A stretch of DNA of 60,052 bases from Wohlfahrtiimonas chitiniclastica DSM 18708 (GTDB lineage: Bacteria; Pseudomonadota; Gammaproteobacteria; Cardiobacteriales; Wohlfahrtiimonadaceae). The notes below the pieces were generated by a model. The model ran no database searches, was not told where the DNA came from, and saw only the letters and a program-made list of their open reading frames with translations. Below, piece after piece: positions 7,506-16,466 of the stretch (position 1 is its first letter; each line of letters starts with the position of its first letter). Location of the stretch: NCBI RefSeq assembly GCF_000375345.1, contig NZ_AQXD01000004.1:1-60052 (forward strand), given 5' to 3'. A program made the position numbers and the translations under genes.

Positions 7506-10232
7506 ATGGCTCATCCATCTGTGGTTTCGGTGAGTGATCTCACACTCAAATATGGAAAAATTGTCGCCCTTGACCATTTATCCATAGAGATTCCAAGCAA
7601 CATCATCATTGGGCTCATTGGCCCAGATGGCGTCGGCAAATCGAGCTTGTTGTCTCTGATTTCTGGTGCGCGTGCCATTCAAACGGGTGAAGTGATGGTC
7701 TTAGGCGGCAACATGCGCGATAAAAAAGTGCGCGATGACATCGGCCCACGCATTGCTTACATGCCCCAAGGCTTAGGGAAGAATCTATATCCCACGCTCT
7801 CTGTTGAAGAGAATCTGCAATTCTTCGGCCGCCTCTTTGGGCACGATGCGAAAGAGCGCCGCGAACGGATTGATGATTTAACCAAAAGCACGGGCTTATA
7901 TCCATTTTTAGCGCGCCCTGCCGGTAAACTCTCCGGCGGTATGAAACAAAAGCTTGGTTTATGCTGCGCGTTGATTCATGATCCTGATCTACTCATTTTA
8001 GATGAACCCACCACGGGCGTGGATCCTTTAGCCCGTGCGCAATTTTGGGATTTGATTGATCGCATTCGTTTAGAGCGCCCACAAATGAGCGTCATTGTCG
8101 CCACCGCTTACATGGATGAAGCCCAGCGCTTTGACTGGCTGATTGCCATGGACGATGGCAAAATTTTGGATACGGGCTCACCGACCGAGTTGCTCACAAA
8201 AACGAACAGTGATGATCTTGAAAGCGCCTTCATTAAACTGTTGCCTGAAGCAAAACGCGAAAACTATGAAGCGGTTGTGGTGCCGCCATTAAACATTGAT
8301 GAAAGCGCGCCGATTGCCATCAAAGCCAAAGACCTCACCATGCGCTTTGGGGATTTTACGGCGGTGGATCATGTGAATTTCGAGATCCACAAAGGGGAAA
8401 TCTTCGGCTTTTTGGGCTCAAATGGTTGCGGTAAATCCACAACAATGAAGATGCTGACAGGTTTATTGCCCGCAACCGAAGGCAAAGCGTGGCTCTTTGG
8501 GAAAGAAGTGGATCCTGAAGATTTAGACACACGCCGACGCGTCGGCTATATGTCCCAAGCCTTCTCTTTGTACAGTGAATTAACCGTGCTGCAAAACTTA
8601 GAATTGCATGCGCGCCTCTTTCATGTGCCAGAGGCAGAAATTCCAGCACGCGTGGATGAAATGGTCAAGCGCTTTGATCTTGAATCCGTGCTCCATGCGC
8701 TCCCCGATGACATTCCCCTTGGCATGCGTCAGCGTTTATCGCTAGCCGTTGCAATGGTGCATAAACCTGAACTCCTCATTTTAGATGAACCGACCTCCGG
8801 TGTTGATCCTGTGGCGCGCGATAATTTCTGGCGTTTACTCATTGATTTATCACGCAATGATGGCGTCACCATTTTTATCTCCACACACTTCATGAATGAA
8901 GCATTGCGCTGTGATCGCATGTCCATGATGCATGCAGGTAAAGTGCTCGACAGCGATACGCCAAAAAATCTCATCAAAAAACAAGGCACGCACACACTTG
9001 AGGAAGCCTTCATTAAATATCTGATTGATGCAGGCGCGGGGACAGAGACCAATGAAGAAAGTAAACCCCTTGTGCAAGAAGAGAGCTTGCCCACAGAGCC
9101 CCAAAAGCGCTTTAGCATTCAGCGCATGCTCAGTTACACATGGCGCGAAGCCTTAGAACTCAAGCGCGACCCCATCCGTGCGACACTTGCCCTACTTGGT
9201 TCAATGATTTTAATGATCGCCATTGGCTTTGGCATCACGCTCGATGTGGAAAATCTGCCATATGCCGTATTTGATCGTGATCAAACCACATTGAGCAATC
9301 ATTACATCAGCAATATTGAGGGCTCGCGATACTTTACGGAGAAAGCGCCCATTCATAGCTATGAAGAGCTCGACGCACGGATGCAAAGCGGCGACATTGC
9401 CTTAGCCATCGAAATTCCCGGTAACTTTGCCCGCGATGTGGCCAAAGGCTTACCCGTATCCATTGGTGTTTGGGTGGATGGCGCAATGCCAAAGCGTGCG
9501 GAAACCATCCGCGGTTATGTGCAAGGCTTGCATCAAGGCTGGCTCATCAATACTGCGAAATATGAATATGGTGTGGACATTAACCCTGATTTTAATGTGG
9601 AAATGCGTTATCGCTATAATCCAGACATCAAGAGCATTCAAGCGATTGTCCCTGCGGTGATTCCCATTTTGCTCCTGCTCATTCCCTCAATGCTCACTGC
9701 CCTTTCTGTGGTGCGTGAAAAAGAGATGGGTTCAATCATCAATCTATATGTGACGCCTGTTACGAAGCTCGAATTTTTATTGGGCAAACAGCTGCCGTAT
9801 ATGGCCATTTCCATGCTCAATTATTTTCTGATGGTGATTTTAGCCATTTACTTCTTTGGCGTGCCGCTTAAAGGCAGTTTGCTTGCCCTCACGTTTGTGA
9901 CGTTTTTATTCTGCATTTTCTCCACAGGTTTTGGGCTGTTTGCCTCAACCCTCACGAAAAGTCAGATTGGCGCCATTTTCTTTACGGTGATTGGTACATT
10001 GATTCCAGCCATTCAATTTTCAGGGCTCATTAATCCTGTGTCATCGTTGAGCACCTTTGGCAACATCATGGGCAACATCTATCCGACGGCACACATGCTC
10101 ACGGCAACGCGCGGCGTCTTCAGTAAAGCACTGCACATCAACTCCCTTGGCCATGAGTTTATGGTGCTCATCATTGCTGCCCCCGTCATCATTCTCGCGA
10201 GCGTGTTGCTGCTCAAAAAACAGGAGCGTTGA
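7506..10232 (+). CDS. rbbA: ribosome-associated ATPase / ABC transporter fusion RbbA
   Basis: The single 908-residue chain holds two ABC ATPase domains and an ABC-2 permease. The first has Walker [10 protein letters not shown] (39-47), signature LSGGMKQ and DEPTTGVDP. The second has Walker [10 protein letters not shown] (about 300), a signature reduced to PLGMRQR, and DEPTSGVDP. The C-terminal third (about 540-905) has one membrane helix, a large periplasmic loop and about five more helices. E. coli RbbA (911 aa) binds ribosomes and promotes release of deacylated tRNA from the E site, while the domain layout suggests export. It starts 18 bp after yhiI with AAGGAG ahead of the ATG. Confidence 0.93.
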   Translation: MAHPSVVSVSDLTLKYGKIVALDHLSIEIPSNIIIGLIGPDGVGKSSLLSLISGARAIQTGEVMVLGGNMRDKKVRDDIGPRIAYMPQGLGKNLYPTLSVEENLQFFGRLFGHDAKERRERIDDLTKSTGLYPFLARPAGKLSGGMKQKLGLCCALIHDPDLLILDEPTTGVDPLARAQFWDLIDRIRLERPQMSVIVATAYMDEAQRFDWLIAMDDGKILDTGSPTELLTKTNSDDLESAFIKLLPEAKRENYEAVVVPPLNIDESAPIAIKAKDLTMRFGDFTAVDHVNFEIHKGEIFGFLGSNGCGKSTTMKMLTGLLPATEGKAWLFGKEVDPEDLDTRRRVGYMSQAFSLYSELTVLQNLELHARLFHVPEAEIPARVDEMVKRFDLESVLHALPDDIPLGMRQRLSLAVAMVHKPELLILDEPTSGVDPVARDNFWRLLIDLSRNDGVTIFISTHFMNEALRCDRMSMMHAGKVLDSDTPKNLIKKQGTHTLEEAFIKYLIDAGAGTETNEESKPLVQEESLPTEPQKRFSIQRMLSYTWREALELKRDPIRATLALLGSMILMIAIGFGITLDVENLPYAVFDRDQTTLSNHYISNIEGSRYFTEKAPIHSYEELDARMQSGDIALAIEIPGNFARDVAKGLPVSIGVWVDGAMPKRAETIRGYVQGLHQGWLINTAKYEYGVDINPDFNVEMRYRYNPDIKSIQAIVPAVIPILLLLIPSMLTALSVVREKEMGSIINLYVTPVTKLEFLLGKQLPYMAISMLNYFLMVILAIYFFGVPLKGSLLALTFVTFLFCIFSTGFGLFASTLTKSQIGAIFFTVIGTLIPAIQFSGLINPVSSLSTFGNIMGNIYPTAHMLTATRGVFSKALHINSLGHEFMVLIIAAPVIILASVLLLKKQER

Positions 10233-10233
10233 T

Positions 10234-11364
10234 ATGATTGCACGAAAAATTTCCAACATTTATCGTTTAGGTGTTAAAGAGCTCTGGAGCCTCATTCGTG
10301 ATCCCATCTTATTGATATTGATTGCGTTTACCTTTACTGTCTCCGTTTATACTGCGGCAACTGCAATGCCAGATGGCCTTAAAAATGCCACCATTGTGTT
10401 TGTGGATGAAGATCGCTCCACTTTATCAAACCGCATCAAAACGGCATTTTATCCACCGCAGTTCATCACGCCCTATAACATCTCTTTAAGCGAGATGGAT
10501 CGCGGGCTAGATAAAGGCGATTACACCTTTGTGGTGAATATTCCGCCCTATTTTCAGCGCGATGTGCTCGCAGGCAAGCAGCCTTCTATTCAACTCAATA
10601 TTGATGCCACACGCATGTCCCAAGCCTTTACGGGCAATATGATAGTCAATCAAATCATCAATGGTGAAGTGACAGAGTATTTAGACCGCGTGCGTCAGCC
10701 CGCAGAATATCCTGTGATGATTGAAGAGCGCATGCGCTTTAACCCAAATTTGACTGCATCATGGTTTGGGGCGCTGATTGAGATCATTAACCTTATTACC
10801 CTCCTTGCCATCATTTTAACGGGTGCTGCCCTCATTCGTGAGCGCGAAAAAGGCACGGTTGAACATCTCTTAGTCATGCCACTCACGCCTTTTGAAATCA
10901 TGCTCTCGAAAATCTGGTCAATGGGCATGGTGGTGCTTGTTTCTGCCACATTGTCCCTCATTTTCATTGTGCAAGGGGTGCTTGATGTGCCCATCATTGG
11001 CTCGATTCCACTCTTTTTATTGGGTTCAGTGCTGCATCTATTTGCCATGAGTTCCATTGGCATTTATTTAGCCACTGTGGCGCGCAACATGCCACAATTT
11101 GGTATGCTCATGCTCCTTGTGCTCGTGCCCCTGCAAATGCTTTCTGGTGGTATGACACCGCGCGAAAGTATGCCAGAGGCCATTCAGGACATTATGGTGA
11201 TTGCACCGACCACACATTTTATTGAATTGGGCAAAGCCATCTTGTTTAAAGATGCTTCAATGGCAATTGTCTGGCCACAATTTTTAATGCTATTGCTGAT
11301 TGGCAGTGTGTTCTTTTATTTCGCCCACCAACGATTCAGAGCCACCATCAGTCGCATGGCCTAA
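10234..11364 (+). CDS. yhhJ: ABC-2 type permease (YhhJ-like)
   Basis: The protein (376 aa) has an N-terminal helix (about 22-42), a periplasmic domain of about 130 residues, and five to six C-terminal helices with the ABC-2 motif RERE-KGTVEHLLVMPLTPFEIMLSKIWSMG. It is homologous to the permease part of RbbA and would pair with it. The frame is open well upstream inside rbbA, but the ATG one base after the rbbA stop, preceded by AGGAG, is the natural start. It is the third gene of the yhiI-rbbA-yhhJ unit and is followed after 22 bp by an FRG-like gene. Confidence 0.9.
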   Translation: MIARKISNIYRLGVKELWSLIRDPILLILIAFTFTVSVYTAATAMPDGLKNATIVFVDEDRSTLSNRIKTAFYPPQFITPYNISLSEMDRGLDKGDYTFVVNIPPYFQRDVLAGKQPSIQLNIDATRMSQAFTGNMIVNQIINGEVTEYLDRVRQPAEYPVMIEERMRFNPNLTASWFGALIEIINLITLLAIILTGAALIREREKGTVEHLLVMPLTPFEIMLSKIWSMGMVVLVSATLSLIFIVQGVLDVPIIGSIPLFLLGSVLHLFAMSSIGIYLATVARNMPQFGMLMLLVLVPLQMLSGGMTPRESMPEAIQDIMVIAPTTHFIELGKAILFKDASMAIVWPQFLMLLLIGSVFFYFAHQRFRATISRMA

Positions 11365-11386
11365 CCATAACATCAAGGAAAAAACC

Positions 11387-11866
11387 ATGATTCAGATCGA
11401 TAACCTACCTTATATTATTGGTTCGCCTTTAGATTTAGTGCGCATCATTCAGCAAATTGTCAAAGATGAGGATCACGCCCTCTATTATTTGGGGTTAAGC
11501 AGCCCGAGTGATGTGGAAAATTGTATCGATCAAGCGGCCCTTGACATTGCGCGCAATCCACTCATTGCGCTCTACTTTGCGTGCATTGATTATGGTCCCA
11601 ATGATGGTGAAATTTTGGTGTACCATGTGCCCAATCATGCAGTTGTCAAAGGCAACATCACTCAAGATGCCGCGTTACAATTGACTGAGCGTGGCACGTT
11701 TGTCTTTGTCAATGATCAACAAAACAATGCAGCGCGCCTAGCGCATGACAGTTTAACGAATGAACCGATTGAAATCATCGTCGATCAAGCAGCAAAACCG
11801 CACATCATCCGCGAATTAGATAAGCTTGGCATCTCAACACACACGCTATTTCCTGAGATGATCTAA
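11387..11866 (+). CDS. FRG-like domain protein of unknown function
   Basis: This protein has 159 aa. ALYYLG near residues 31-36 sits where FRG-domain proteins have yFRG. DIARNPLIALYFACIDY (about 55-71) resembles the FRG motif DWxxNPLvALyFA, RGTFVF (about 103-108) resembles the Q-G-Ftvh block, and the end IIRELDKLGISTHTLFPEM resembles the FRG terminus L-lGI-lFPdL. The usual hallmark AQHhGlPTRLLDW is missing. FRG domains have no established biochemical role that I can cite. A start at this ATG is supported by AAGGAA 8 bases ahead; a longer frame overlaps yhhJ. It closes the rbbA operon before a terminator. Assignment rests on pattern memory and is moderate. Confidence 0.6.
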   Translation: MIQIDNLPYIIGSPLDLVRIIQQIVKDEDHALYYLGLSSPSDVENCIDQAALDIARNPLIALYFACIDYGPNDGEILVYHVPNHAVVKGNITQDAALQLTERGTFVFVNDQQNNAARLAHDSLTNEPIEIIVDQAAKPHIIRELDKLGISTHTLFPEMI

Positions 11867-11878
11867 ATGAAAAAGAAT

Positions 11879-11904
11879 AAAAAAGGGCATCAAAGCCCTT
11901 TTTT
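11879..11904. terminator. bidirectional intrinsic terminator (rbbA operon / queG)
   Basis: The stem AAAAAAGGGC / GCCCTTTTTT is perfect with a 6-base loop. It lies just after the FRG-like gene on the plus strand. On the minus strand it overlaps the end of queG by about 12 bases. Confidence 0.85.
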
Positions 11905-12960
11905 ATTGTGCTGCTGTTTGAGTGCCCAATCAATGTGTTCGCGCACAAATGCTTCATCTGACTCAAGGGCTTCAAGCGCCGCCACAATCCTTGGATCATA
12001 GTTGGCATTGCCTAAAGCCACCGTGATGTTACGAATGAACCGTGCATGCCCAATGCGGCGAATCGGCATCCCTTCTGTTTTCTTCAAAAATGTGGTTTCA
12101 CTCCAGCGCAATAGATCTAAAAGCGCAATGTCATTGAGAGAATGGCGCGGCTTAAAATCATCGACAATCTCATGATTGGCAAAGCGATTCCACGGACAAA
12201 AGAGCTGACAATCATCACAACCAAAGATGCGATTGCCCATCATTGGGCGAAGTTCCTCATCAATCGCTCCAAAGTGCTCAATGGTTAAATAAGAAATACA
12301 GCGGCGCGCATCCACTTCATATGGGGAAACAATGGCGCCCGTTGGGCACTTTTGAATGCATTTAGTGCAGCGCCCACAATGCTTATCCACAACGGTGCTT
12401 GGAATCACGATCGGCAACGAGATAAACAGTTCCCCCAAGAAAAAGTATGAACCTTTCTCGCGATCAATGATCAATGTATTTTTGCCACTAAAACCGAGCC
12501 CAGATCGCTCTGCCAATTCGCGCTCTAAAATTGGGGCGCTGTCCGTAAAGGCACGAAAGGTGACCGCTTCATCGGGAAATTGCTCTGCGATCCATTGCCC
12601 AAGTTGCGTTAAACGCTTACGGATCACATTGTGATAGTCGCGCCCTAATGCATAGCGAGCAATATAAGCGCGCTGATCCTCTTTGAGCGTTGCCATCGCT
12701 TCATCATTGTTATGATAATACGGCAAACGTATCGTTAAAATGCTTTTCGTGTGTTCCATTAGCGCCATCGGGTTAAAGCGCAAATCCCCATGTTTCGATA
12801 AATAATCCATGCCGCCGTGATAACCTTTGGCCAGCCATGCTTCATAATACGCTTTGACTTCCGTTAAGGGCTTAGGCGTTTGACTGCTGATGTGGGTAAA
12901 CCCAAGGGCTTCTGCTTTCTCTTTGAGGGCTTGAATGAAAGCGGGATCATCACACGTCAT
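11890..12960 (-). CDS. queG: epoxyqueuosine reductase QueG
   Basis: QueG performs the last step of queuosine synthesis, reducing epoxyqueuosine in tRNA with cobalamin and two [4Fe-4S] clusters. The two ferredoxin-like motifs CGRCTKCIQKCPTG (about 193-206) and CDDCQLFCPW (about 240-249) are intact, as is the DUF1730 N-terminal region with YARGRDYH-like YALGRDYHNVIRKRL. The acid residue in FRAFTDSAPILERELAERSGLG is typical. Length (356 aa) is normal. The start overlaps the coaD stop by 4 bases (ATGA), so the two are coupled. Confidence 0.95.
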   Translation of the reverse strand: MTCDDPAFIQALKEKAEALGFTHISSQTPKPLTEVKAYYEAWLAKGYHGGMDYLSKHGDLRFNPMALMEHTKSILTIRLPYYHNNDEAMATLKEDQRAYIARYALGRDYHNVIRKRLTQLGQWIAEQFPDEAVTFRAFTDSAPILERELAERSGLGFSGKNTLIIDREKGSYFFLGELFISLPIVIPSTVVDKHCGRCTKCIQKCPTGAIVSPYEVDARRCISYLTIEHFGAIDEELRPMMGNRIFGCDDCQLFCPWNRFANHEIVDDFKPRHSLNDIALLDLLRWSETTFLKKTEGMPIRRIGHARFIRNITVALGNANYDPRIVAALEALESDEAFVREHIDWALKQQHNKKGL

Positions 12961-13454
12961 TCGGACCCACGCAATTTACGATGCAATTCTGCTTCCACCA
13001 ATGGATGGATAAAGTCACTCACTTCACCTTTTAAGCGATAAGCCTCTTTAATCATCGTTGAAGAGATGAAAGAGTATTTCTCGGATGGTGTTAAAAATAG
13101 GGTTTCCACTTCAGGGCGCAAGCAGCGATTTAAACTCGCCATTTGAAATTCATATTCAAAATCTGAAACCGCGCGTAAACCACGAATGATCACATCCGCT
13201 TTTACTGCCTGCATATAATGGACAAGCAATGAATGAAAGCCTTGCACCTCAATGTTTGGGCAATCTTCAAAGATTTGGCGCGCCATCTCAATGCGCTCGT
13301 CCACTGAAAAAAGTGGGCGTTTAGAAGGTGAAACCTCGCTGGCAACCGCCACAATCACTTTGTCAAAAATGCGCGCCGCACGTTTAGCAATGTCAATGTG
13401 CCCATTGGTGATGGGATCAAAGGTTCCCGGATAAACCGCGATTGTTTGTGTCAT
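12957..13454 (-). CDS. coaD: phosphopantetheine adenylyltransferase
   Basis: CoaD transfers AMP from ATP to 4'-phosphopantetheine, the fourth step of coenzyme A synthesis. The nucleotidyltransferase motif GTFDPITNGHIDI near the N-terminus holds the catalytic T/HxGH, and SEKYSFISSTMIKE near residue 125 is the C-terminal nucleotide motif. Length (165 aa) is usual. The frame runs open upstream to 13616, but the ATG at 13454 gives the family N-terminus MTQTIAVYPGTFDP. It is divergent from the BioC-like gene, with 44 bp between them. Confidence 0.96.
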   Translation of the reverse strand: MTQTIAVYPGTFDPITNGHIDIAKRAARIFDKVIVAVASEVSPSKRPLFSVDERIEMARQIFEDCPNIEVQGFHSLLVHYMQAVKADVIIRGLRAVSDFEYEFQMASLNRCLRPEVETLFLTPSEKYSFISSTMIKEAYRLKGEVSDFIHPLVEAELHRKLRGSE

Positions 13455-13498
13455 AATAAGCCTTTTATTTCCACAGATATAGGGTGTTATTATATCGT

Positions 13499-14266
13499 AT
13501 GTCCGTTTCAATTCCTCGTGCATTATTGCACAAAAATCCTGACTGCTTAGCTGAGCACCTCTTTTTGCACCATGAAATTGCAGAGCGCATGCTCTCGTAT
13601 TTGGCAGAAAATCCAAATTTTAAGCCCACGCAAATTCTCGAAATGGGGCGCATCGATGATGCCCTTAAAGCTTGCTGTCAGGCAACGTATCCCGATGCGG
13701 CGTTTGATGTGCTCAATTATGAGGCGCAATTGCCACTGCGCGCGGATCTTGTCATCAGCAATCTATTTTTACAAGATGCCCCAAACATTGAAACCGCCAT
13801 TGCCACGATGAAGGATCATTTAAATCCGAATGGTAAAATCTTCATGAGCACCGCAGGGCTTGAGAGCTTTGCAAACTGCATCATGCCCGATGGCCCTGAG
13901 TTTAATGATTATCCTGACATCAAGCGCCTTGGGGATTATCTGCATTCACAAGGATTCATTGATGTGATTGTGCATGTGGAAAAAATCACACTGCAATACA
14001 ATCAATTAGATGCGATGCTCAAAGATCTTCGCGTTGCTGGCGGCCGCGTTGCTCGTCCTCTGATGAAAGGTTTACGCACCCGCGCATGGTACGAAGCTTG
14101 GGCAAAGCATATGGACAAAGCAAAAACCGATGGCATTTATGACATTGAGATCGAAATTCTCTATGCGCATGCACAAATGCCGCCGTTACGTGCCGCAAGC
14201 TTAAACCAAGACAATGAAGCCCACTTTGACATAAAGCATTTAAAACATCGTAAGCGCTTTGAGTAA
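13499..14266 (+). CDS. BioC/NDUFAF5-like methyltransferase-fold protein
   Basis: The protein (255 aa) resembles malonyl-ACP O-methyltransferase BioC and the complex I assembly factor NDUFAF5. The similar parts are the opening HHEIAERML, ADLVISNLFLQD (motif for post-II), LNPNGKIFMSTAGLESF, and the end DAMLKDLRVAGGR. The expected glycine-rich AdoMet motif is replaced by ILEMGRIDDALKACC, which has only one of the usual glycines, so catalytic methyl transfer is doubtful. I start at the ATG of MSVSIPRALL. A GTG 15 bases earlier is possible, and neither has a strong ribosome binding site. No other biotin gene is in the window, so BioC function is not supported by context. Confidence 0.65.
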   Translation: MSVSIPRALLHKNPDCLAEHLFLHHEIAERMLSYLAENPNFKPTQILEMGRIDDALKACCQATYPDAAFDVLNYEAQLPLRADLVISNLFLQDAPNIETAIATMKDHLNPNGKIFMSTAGLESFANCIMPDGPEFNDYPDIKRLGDYLHSQGFIDVIVHVEKITLQYNQLDAMLKDLRVAGGRVARPLMKGLRTRAWYEAWAKHMDKAKTDGIYDIEIEILYAHAQMPPLRAASLNQDNEAHFDIKHLKHRKRFE

Positions 14267-14354
14267 CATCTCATTTGCACTCCCCTTTAAAAGTACTAAA
14301 ATGATACGGATTAGCGAGTGCTATACTTCAATCAGTCATTATCAGGAGTTCTCT

Positions 14355-14669
14355 ATGTTTTCGGTCACAGATTCAGCATTTAAACAATTAGACGCGCAAT
14401 TAGCTGCCACAGCGGAAAAGTACATCAACATTGCCATCCGTAAATCTGGCTGTTCGGGCTATCGCTATTTCATTGAATTGTGTGATGATATTGAAGGTAA
14501 ACTCATCATTACAGAAACCCCGGTCACCATCGTGACGGATCAAGCGAATGAACCCTACATTCAAAATGTCACGCTTGATTATGTGCAAGAAGGGCTCAAT
14601 CGCAGCTTTAAATTCAGCAACCCCGATGCGAAAAGCGAATGTGGTTGTGGCGAAAGCTTCATGTTTTAA
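14355..14669 (+). CDS. A-type iron-sulfur carrier (IscA/ErpA/SufA family)
   Basis: The protein (104 aa) delivers Fe-S clusters to apo-proteins. The three family cysteines are present: C33 in SGCSGYRY, and C96 and C98 in ECGCGESFMF. The N-terminal extension in the open frame is rejected because the ATG at 14355 has AGGAG 7 bases ahead. A TATACT at 14322-14327 may be the -10. No iscS, iscU or suf genes are adjacent, so the exact member (IscA, ErpA or SufA) cannot be fixed. It lies 12 bp before the AsnO-like gene. Confidence 0.88.
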   Translation: MFSVTDSAFKQLDAQLAATAEKYINIAIRKSGCSGYRYFIELCDDIEGKLIITETPVTIVTDQANEPYIQNVTLDYVQEGLNRSFKFSNPDAKSECGCGESFMF

Positions 14670-14681
14670 GGAGAATACTCT

Positions 14682-16463
14682 ATGTGCGGAATTGCAGGCA
14701 TTTTAAGCTTCACCCATCAGCGACCTGAAGCGGCGCTTCTTGAAAAAATGAGCGAGCCGTTGCGCCGCCGTGGCCCCGATGGCGGACACATTGTATGTGA
14801 AGGTCCATTAGGCTTTGCCCATCGTCGCCTTGGCATCATCGATGTGAAAGCTCGCGCGGATCAACCTTTAAAAGATGCAGCAACCGGCTGCATCATCGTC
14901 TTTAACGGCACCATTTATAACTATCGTGAATTGCGCAGTGTTTTAAAAGACAAAGGCCACACATTCACAACAGAAAGCGACACCGAAGTTTTATTAAAAG
15001 CCTACATTGAATGGGGCGACAAATGTTTGACTCATTTAATCGGCATGTTTGCCTTTGCGGTGTGGGATCCACGCATTCAAAAACTCTTTGTGGCACGCGA
15101 TCGCATCGGCATTAAGCCTTTGTACTTTTCCCATGATCAACAAAATTTCCTCTTTGCATCCAATACTCAGAGCTTATTGGCCTCTCAATTAGTGGATACA
15201 AACATCAACCCGATTGCTTTGCAATACATGTACACATTGCATGCAGTGGTGCCAGCGCCTTACACCATTTTCAAAGGCATTCATAAATTAAAACCTGCCC
15301 ACTATTTATGGGTGGATTTAACGGGCAAAATTGAAGAGTTTCAATATTGGTCACTCAATGCAGAAAATCAGCACAAAGATTGGGATGATCGTGATTGGAA
15401 AGATGCCATTGAAGAAAAACTTCGCACCGCCGTGCGCCGCCGTTTATTGGCCGCGGATGTGGATGTGGGCGTTTTATTGTCAGGCGGTTTAGATTCCTCG
15501 TTAATCGTAGCCCTTGCCCATGAAGAAGGCGTAAAAAATTTACCCACCTTCTCCATCGGTTTTGAGGATCAGCCAGAAGAGAAAGGTTCTGAATTTGAAT
15601 TCTCTGATCAAGTGGTGGAACGCTATCAAACAGATCACTACAAATATTTGATCGAAAATGGTCAAGCCTTAACACGCTTACCGGAAGCTGTGGCACAGAT
15701 GTCCGAACCACTCTTTGGGCAAGATGCCATCGGCTTTTATTTGTTGTCTGAAAAAGTCTCGCAACATGTGCGCGTGGTGCAAAGTGGTCAAGGCGCGGAT
15801 GAAGTCTTTGGCGGTTATTTCTGGTATCCACAAATGGCACACAGCGAAGAGCGTGATCCATTATTGCGTTTTAGCCAATTCTATTTTGACCGCGATTATC
15901 CTGAGCTTTGCAACACTTTTGCCCCGAAATTCCAAATGGATGACATCGTTGGCGAATATGTGCGTGATCAATTAACCAAGCCTTTTGCCTCAAGTTATTT
16001 AGATCAAGTGTTTCGCTTTGACACCACCACGCTCATTGTGGATGATCCTGTCAAACGTGTGGATAACATGACAATGGCGCATGGTTTAGAAGCGCGCGTG
16101 CCATTTTTAGATCATGAGTTGGTGGAATTGGCGGCAAGCATGCCAGATCACTATAAATTGATGCAAGGCGGCAAAGGCATTTTAAAAGAGATTGCCCGCG
16201 GTAAAGTGCCAGACAGCATCATTGATCGCCCGAAAGCCTATTTCCCGATGCCTGCCCTTAAATATGTACGCGGCGAATTTTATGACATGATGCGCGATGC
16301 ATTGACCAGTTCAGCGGCGATTGAGCGTGGCATTTTCAATCCTGAATATGTTACACGCTTGTTAGATCATCCAGAAGCAAAAGAGAACTTTACGCGCATT
16401 CAAGGCTCTAAATTGTGGCATTGTGCTTTGCTTGAAATTTGGTTACAAAAAGTTTTACCGTAA
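14682..16463 (+). CDS. glutamine-dependent amidotransferase of the asparagine synthase family, NAGGN (AsnO) type
   Basis: The N-terminal glutaminase has the nucleophile C2 (MCGIAG), RRRGPDGG (28-35) and FNGTIYNY (74-81). The synthetase domain has the PP-loop LSGGLDSS (266-273). Segments HAVVPAPYTIFKGI (187-200), SEPLFGQDAIGFYLLSEKVS and VVQSGQGADEVFGGYFWYP resemble N-acetylglutaminylglutamine amidotransferase (AsnO), which completes the osmolyte NAGGN, more than ordinary AsnB. Length (593 aa) fits AsnO. The usual partner, the GNAT/ATP-grasp NAGGN synthetase, is not in the window. A role as a simple asparagine synthetase remains possible. It sits 3 bp before uvrC and 12 bp after the Fe-S carrier. 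Confidence 0.8.
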   Translation: MCGIAGILSFTHQRPEAALLEKMSEPLRRRGPDGGHIVCEGPLGFAHRRLGIIDVKARADQPLKDAATGCIIVFNGTIYNYRELRSVLKDKGHTFTTESDTEVLLKAYIEWGDKCLTHLIGMFAFAVWDPRIQKLFVARDRIGIKPLYFSHDQQNFLFASNTQSLLASQLVDTNINPIALQYMYTLHAVVPAPYTIFKGIHKLKPAHYLWVDLTGKIEEFQYWSLNAENQHKDWDDRDWKDAIEEKLRTAVRRRLLAADVDVGVLLSGGLDSSLIVALAHEEGVKNLPTFSIGFEDQPEEKGSEFEFSDQVVERYQTDHYKYLIENGQALTRLPEAVAQMSEPLFGQDAIGFYLLSEKVSQHVRVVQSGQGADEVFGGYFWYPQMAHSEERDPLLRFSQFYFDRDYPELCNTFAPKFQMDDIVGEYVRDQLTKPFASSYLDQVFRFDTTTLIVDDPVKRVDNMTMAHGLEARVPFLDHELVELAASMPDHYKLMQGGKGILKEIARGKVPDSIIDRPKAYFPMPALKYVRGEFYDMMRDALTSSAAIERGIFNPEYVTRLLDHPEAKENFTRIQGSKLWHCALLEIWLQKVLP

Positions 16464-16466
16464 ATC

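Noticed and set aside
8690-8740. Degenerate ABC signature (PLGMRQR) in the second ATPase domain of RbbA
   Set aside because: As I recall, the E. coli protein has a similar change, so it is probably a family feature and not a defect.
12380-12391. TTATCCACA, a perfect DnaA box, and other near matches in queG, nuoL, glyS and ettA
   Set aside because: They lie singly inside coding regions, with no cluster and no AT-rich unwinding region, so there is no sign of oriC.
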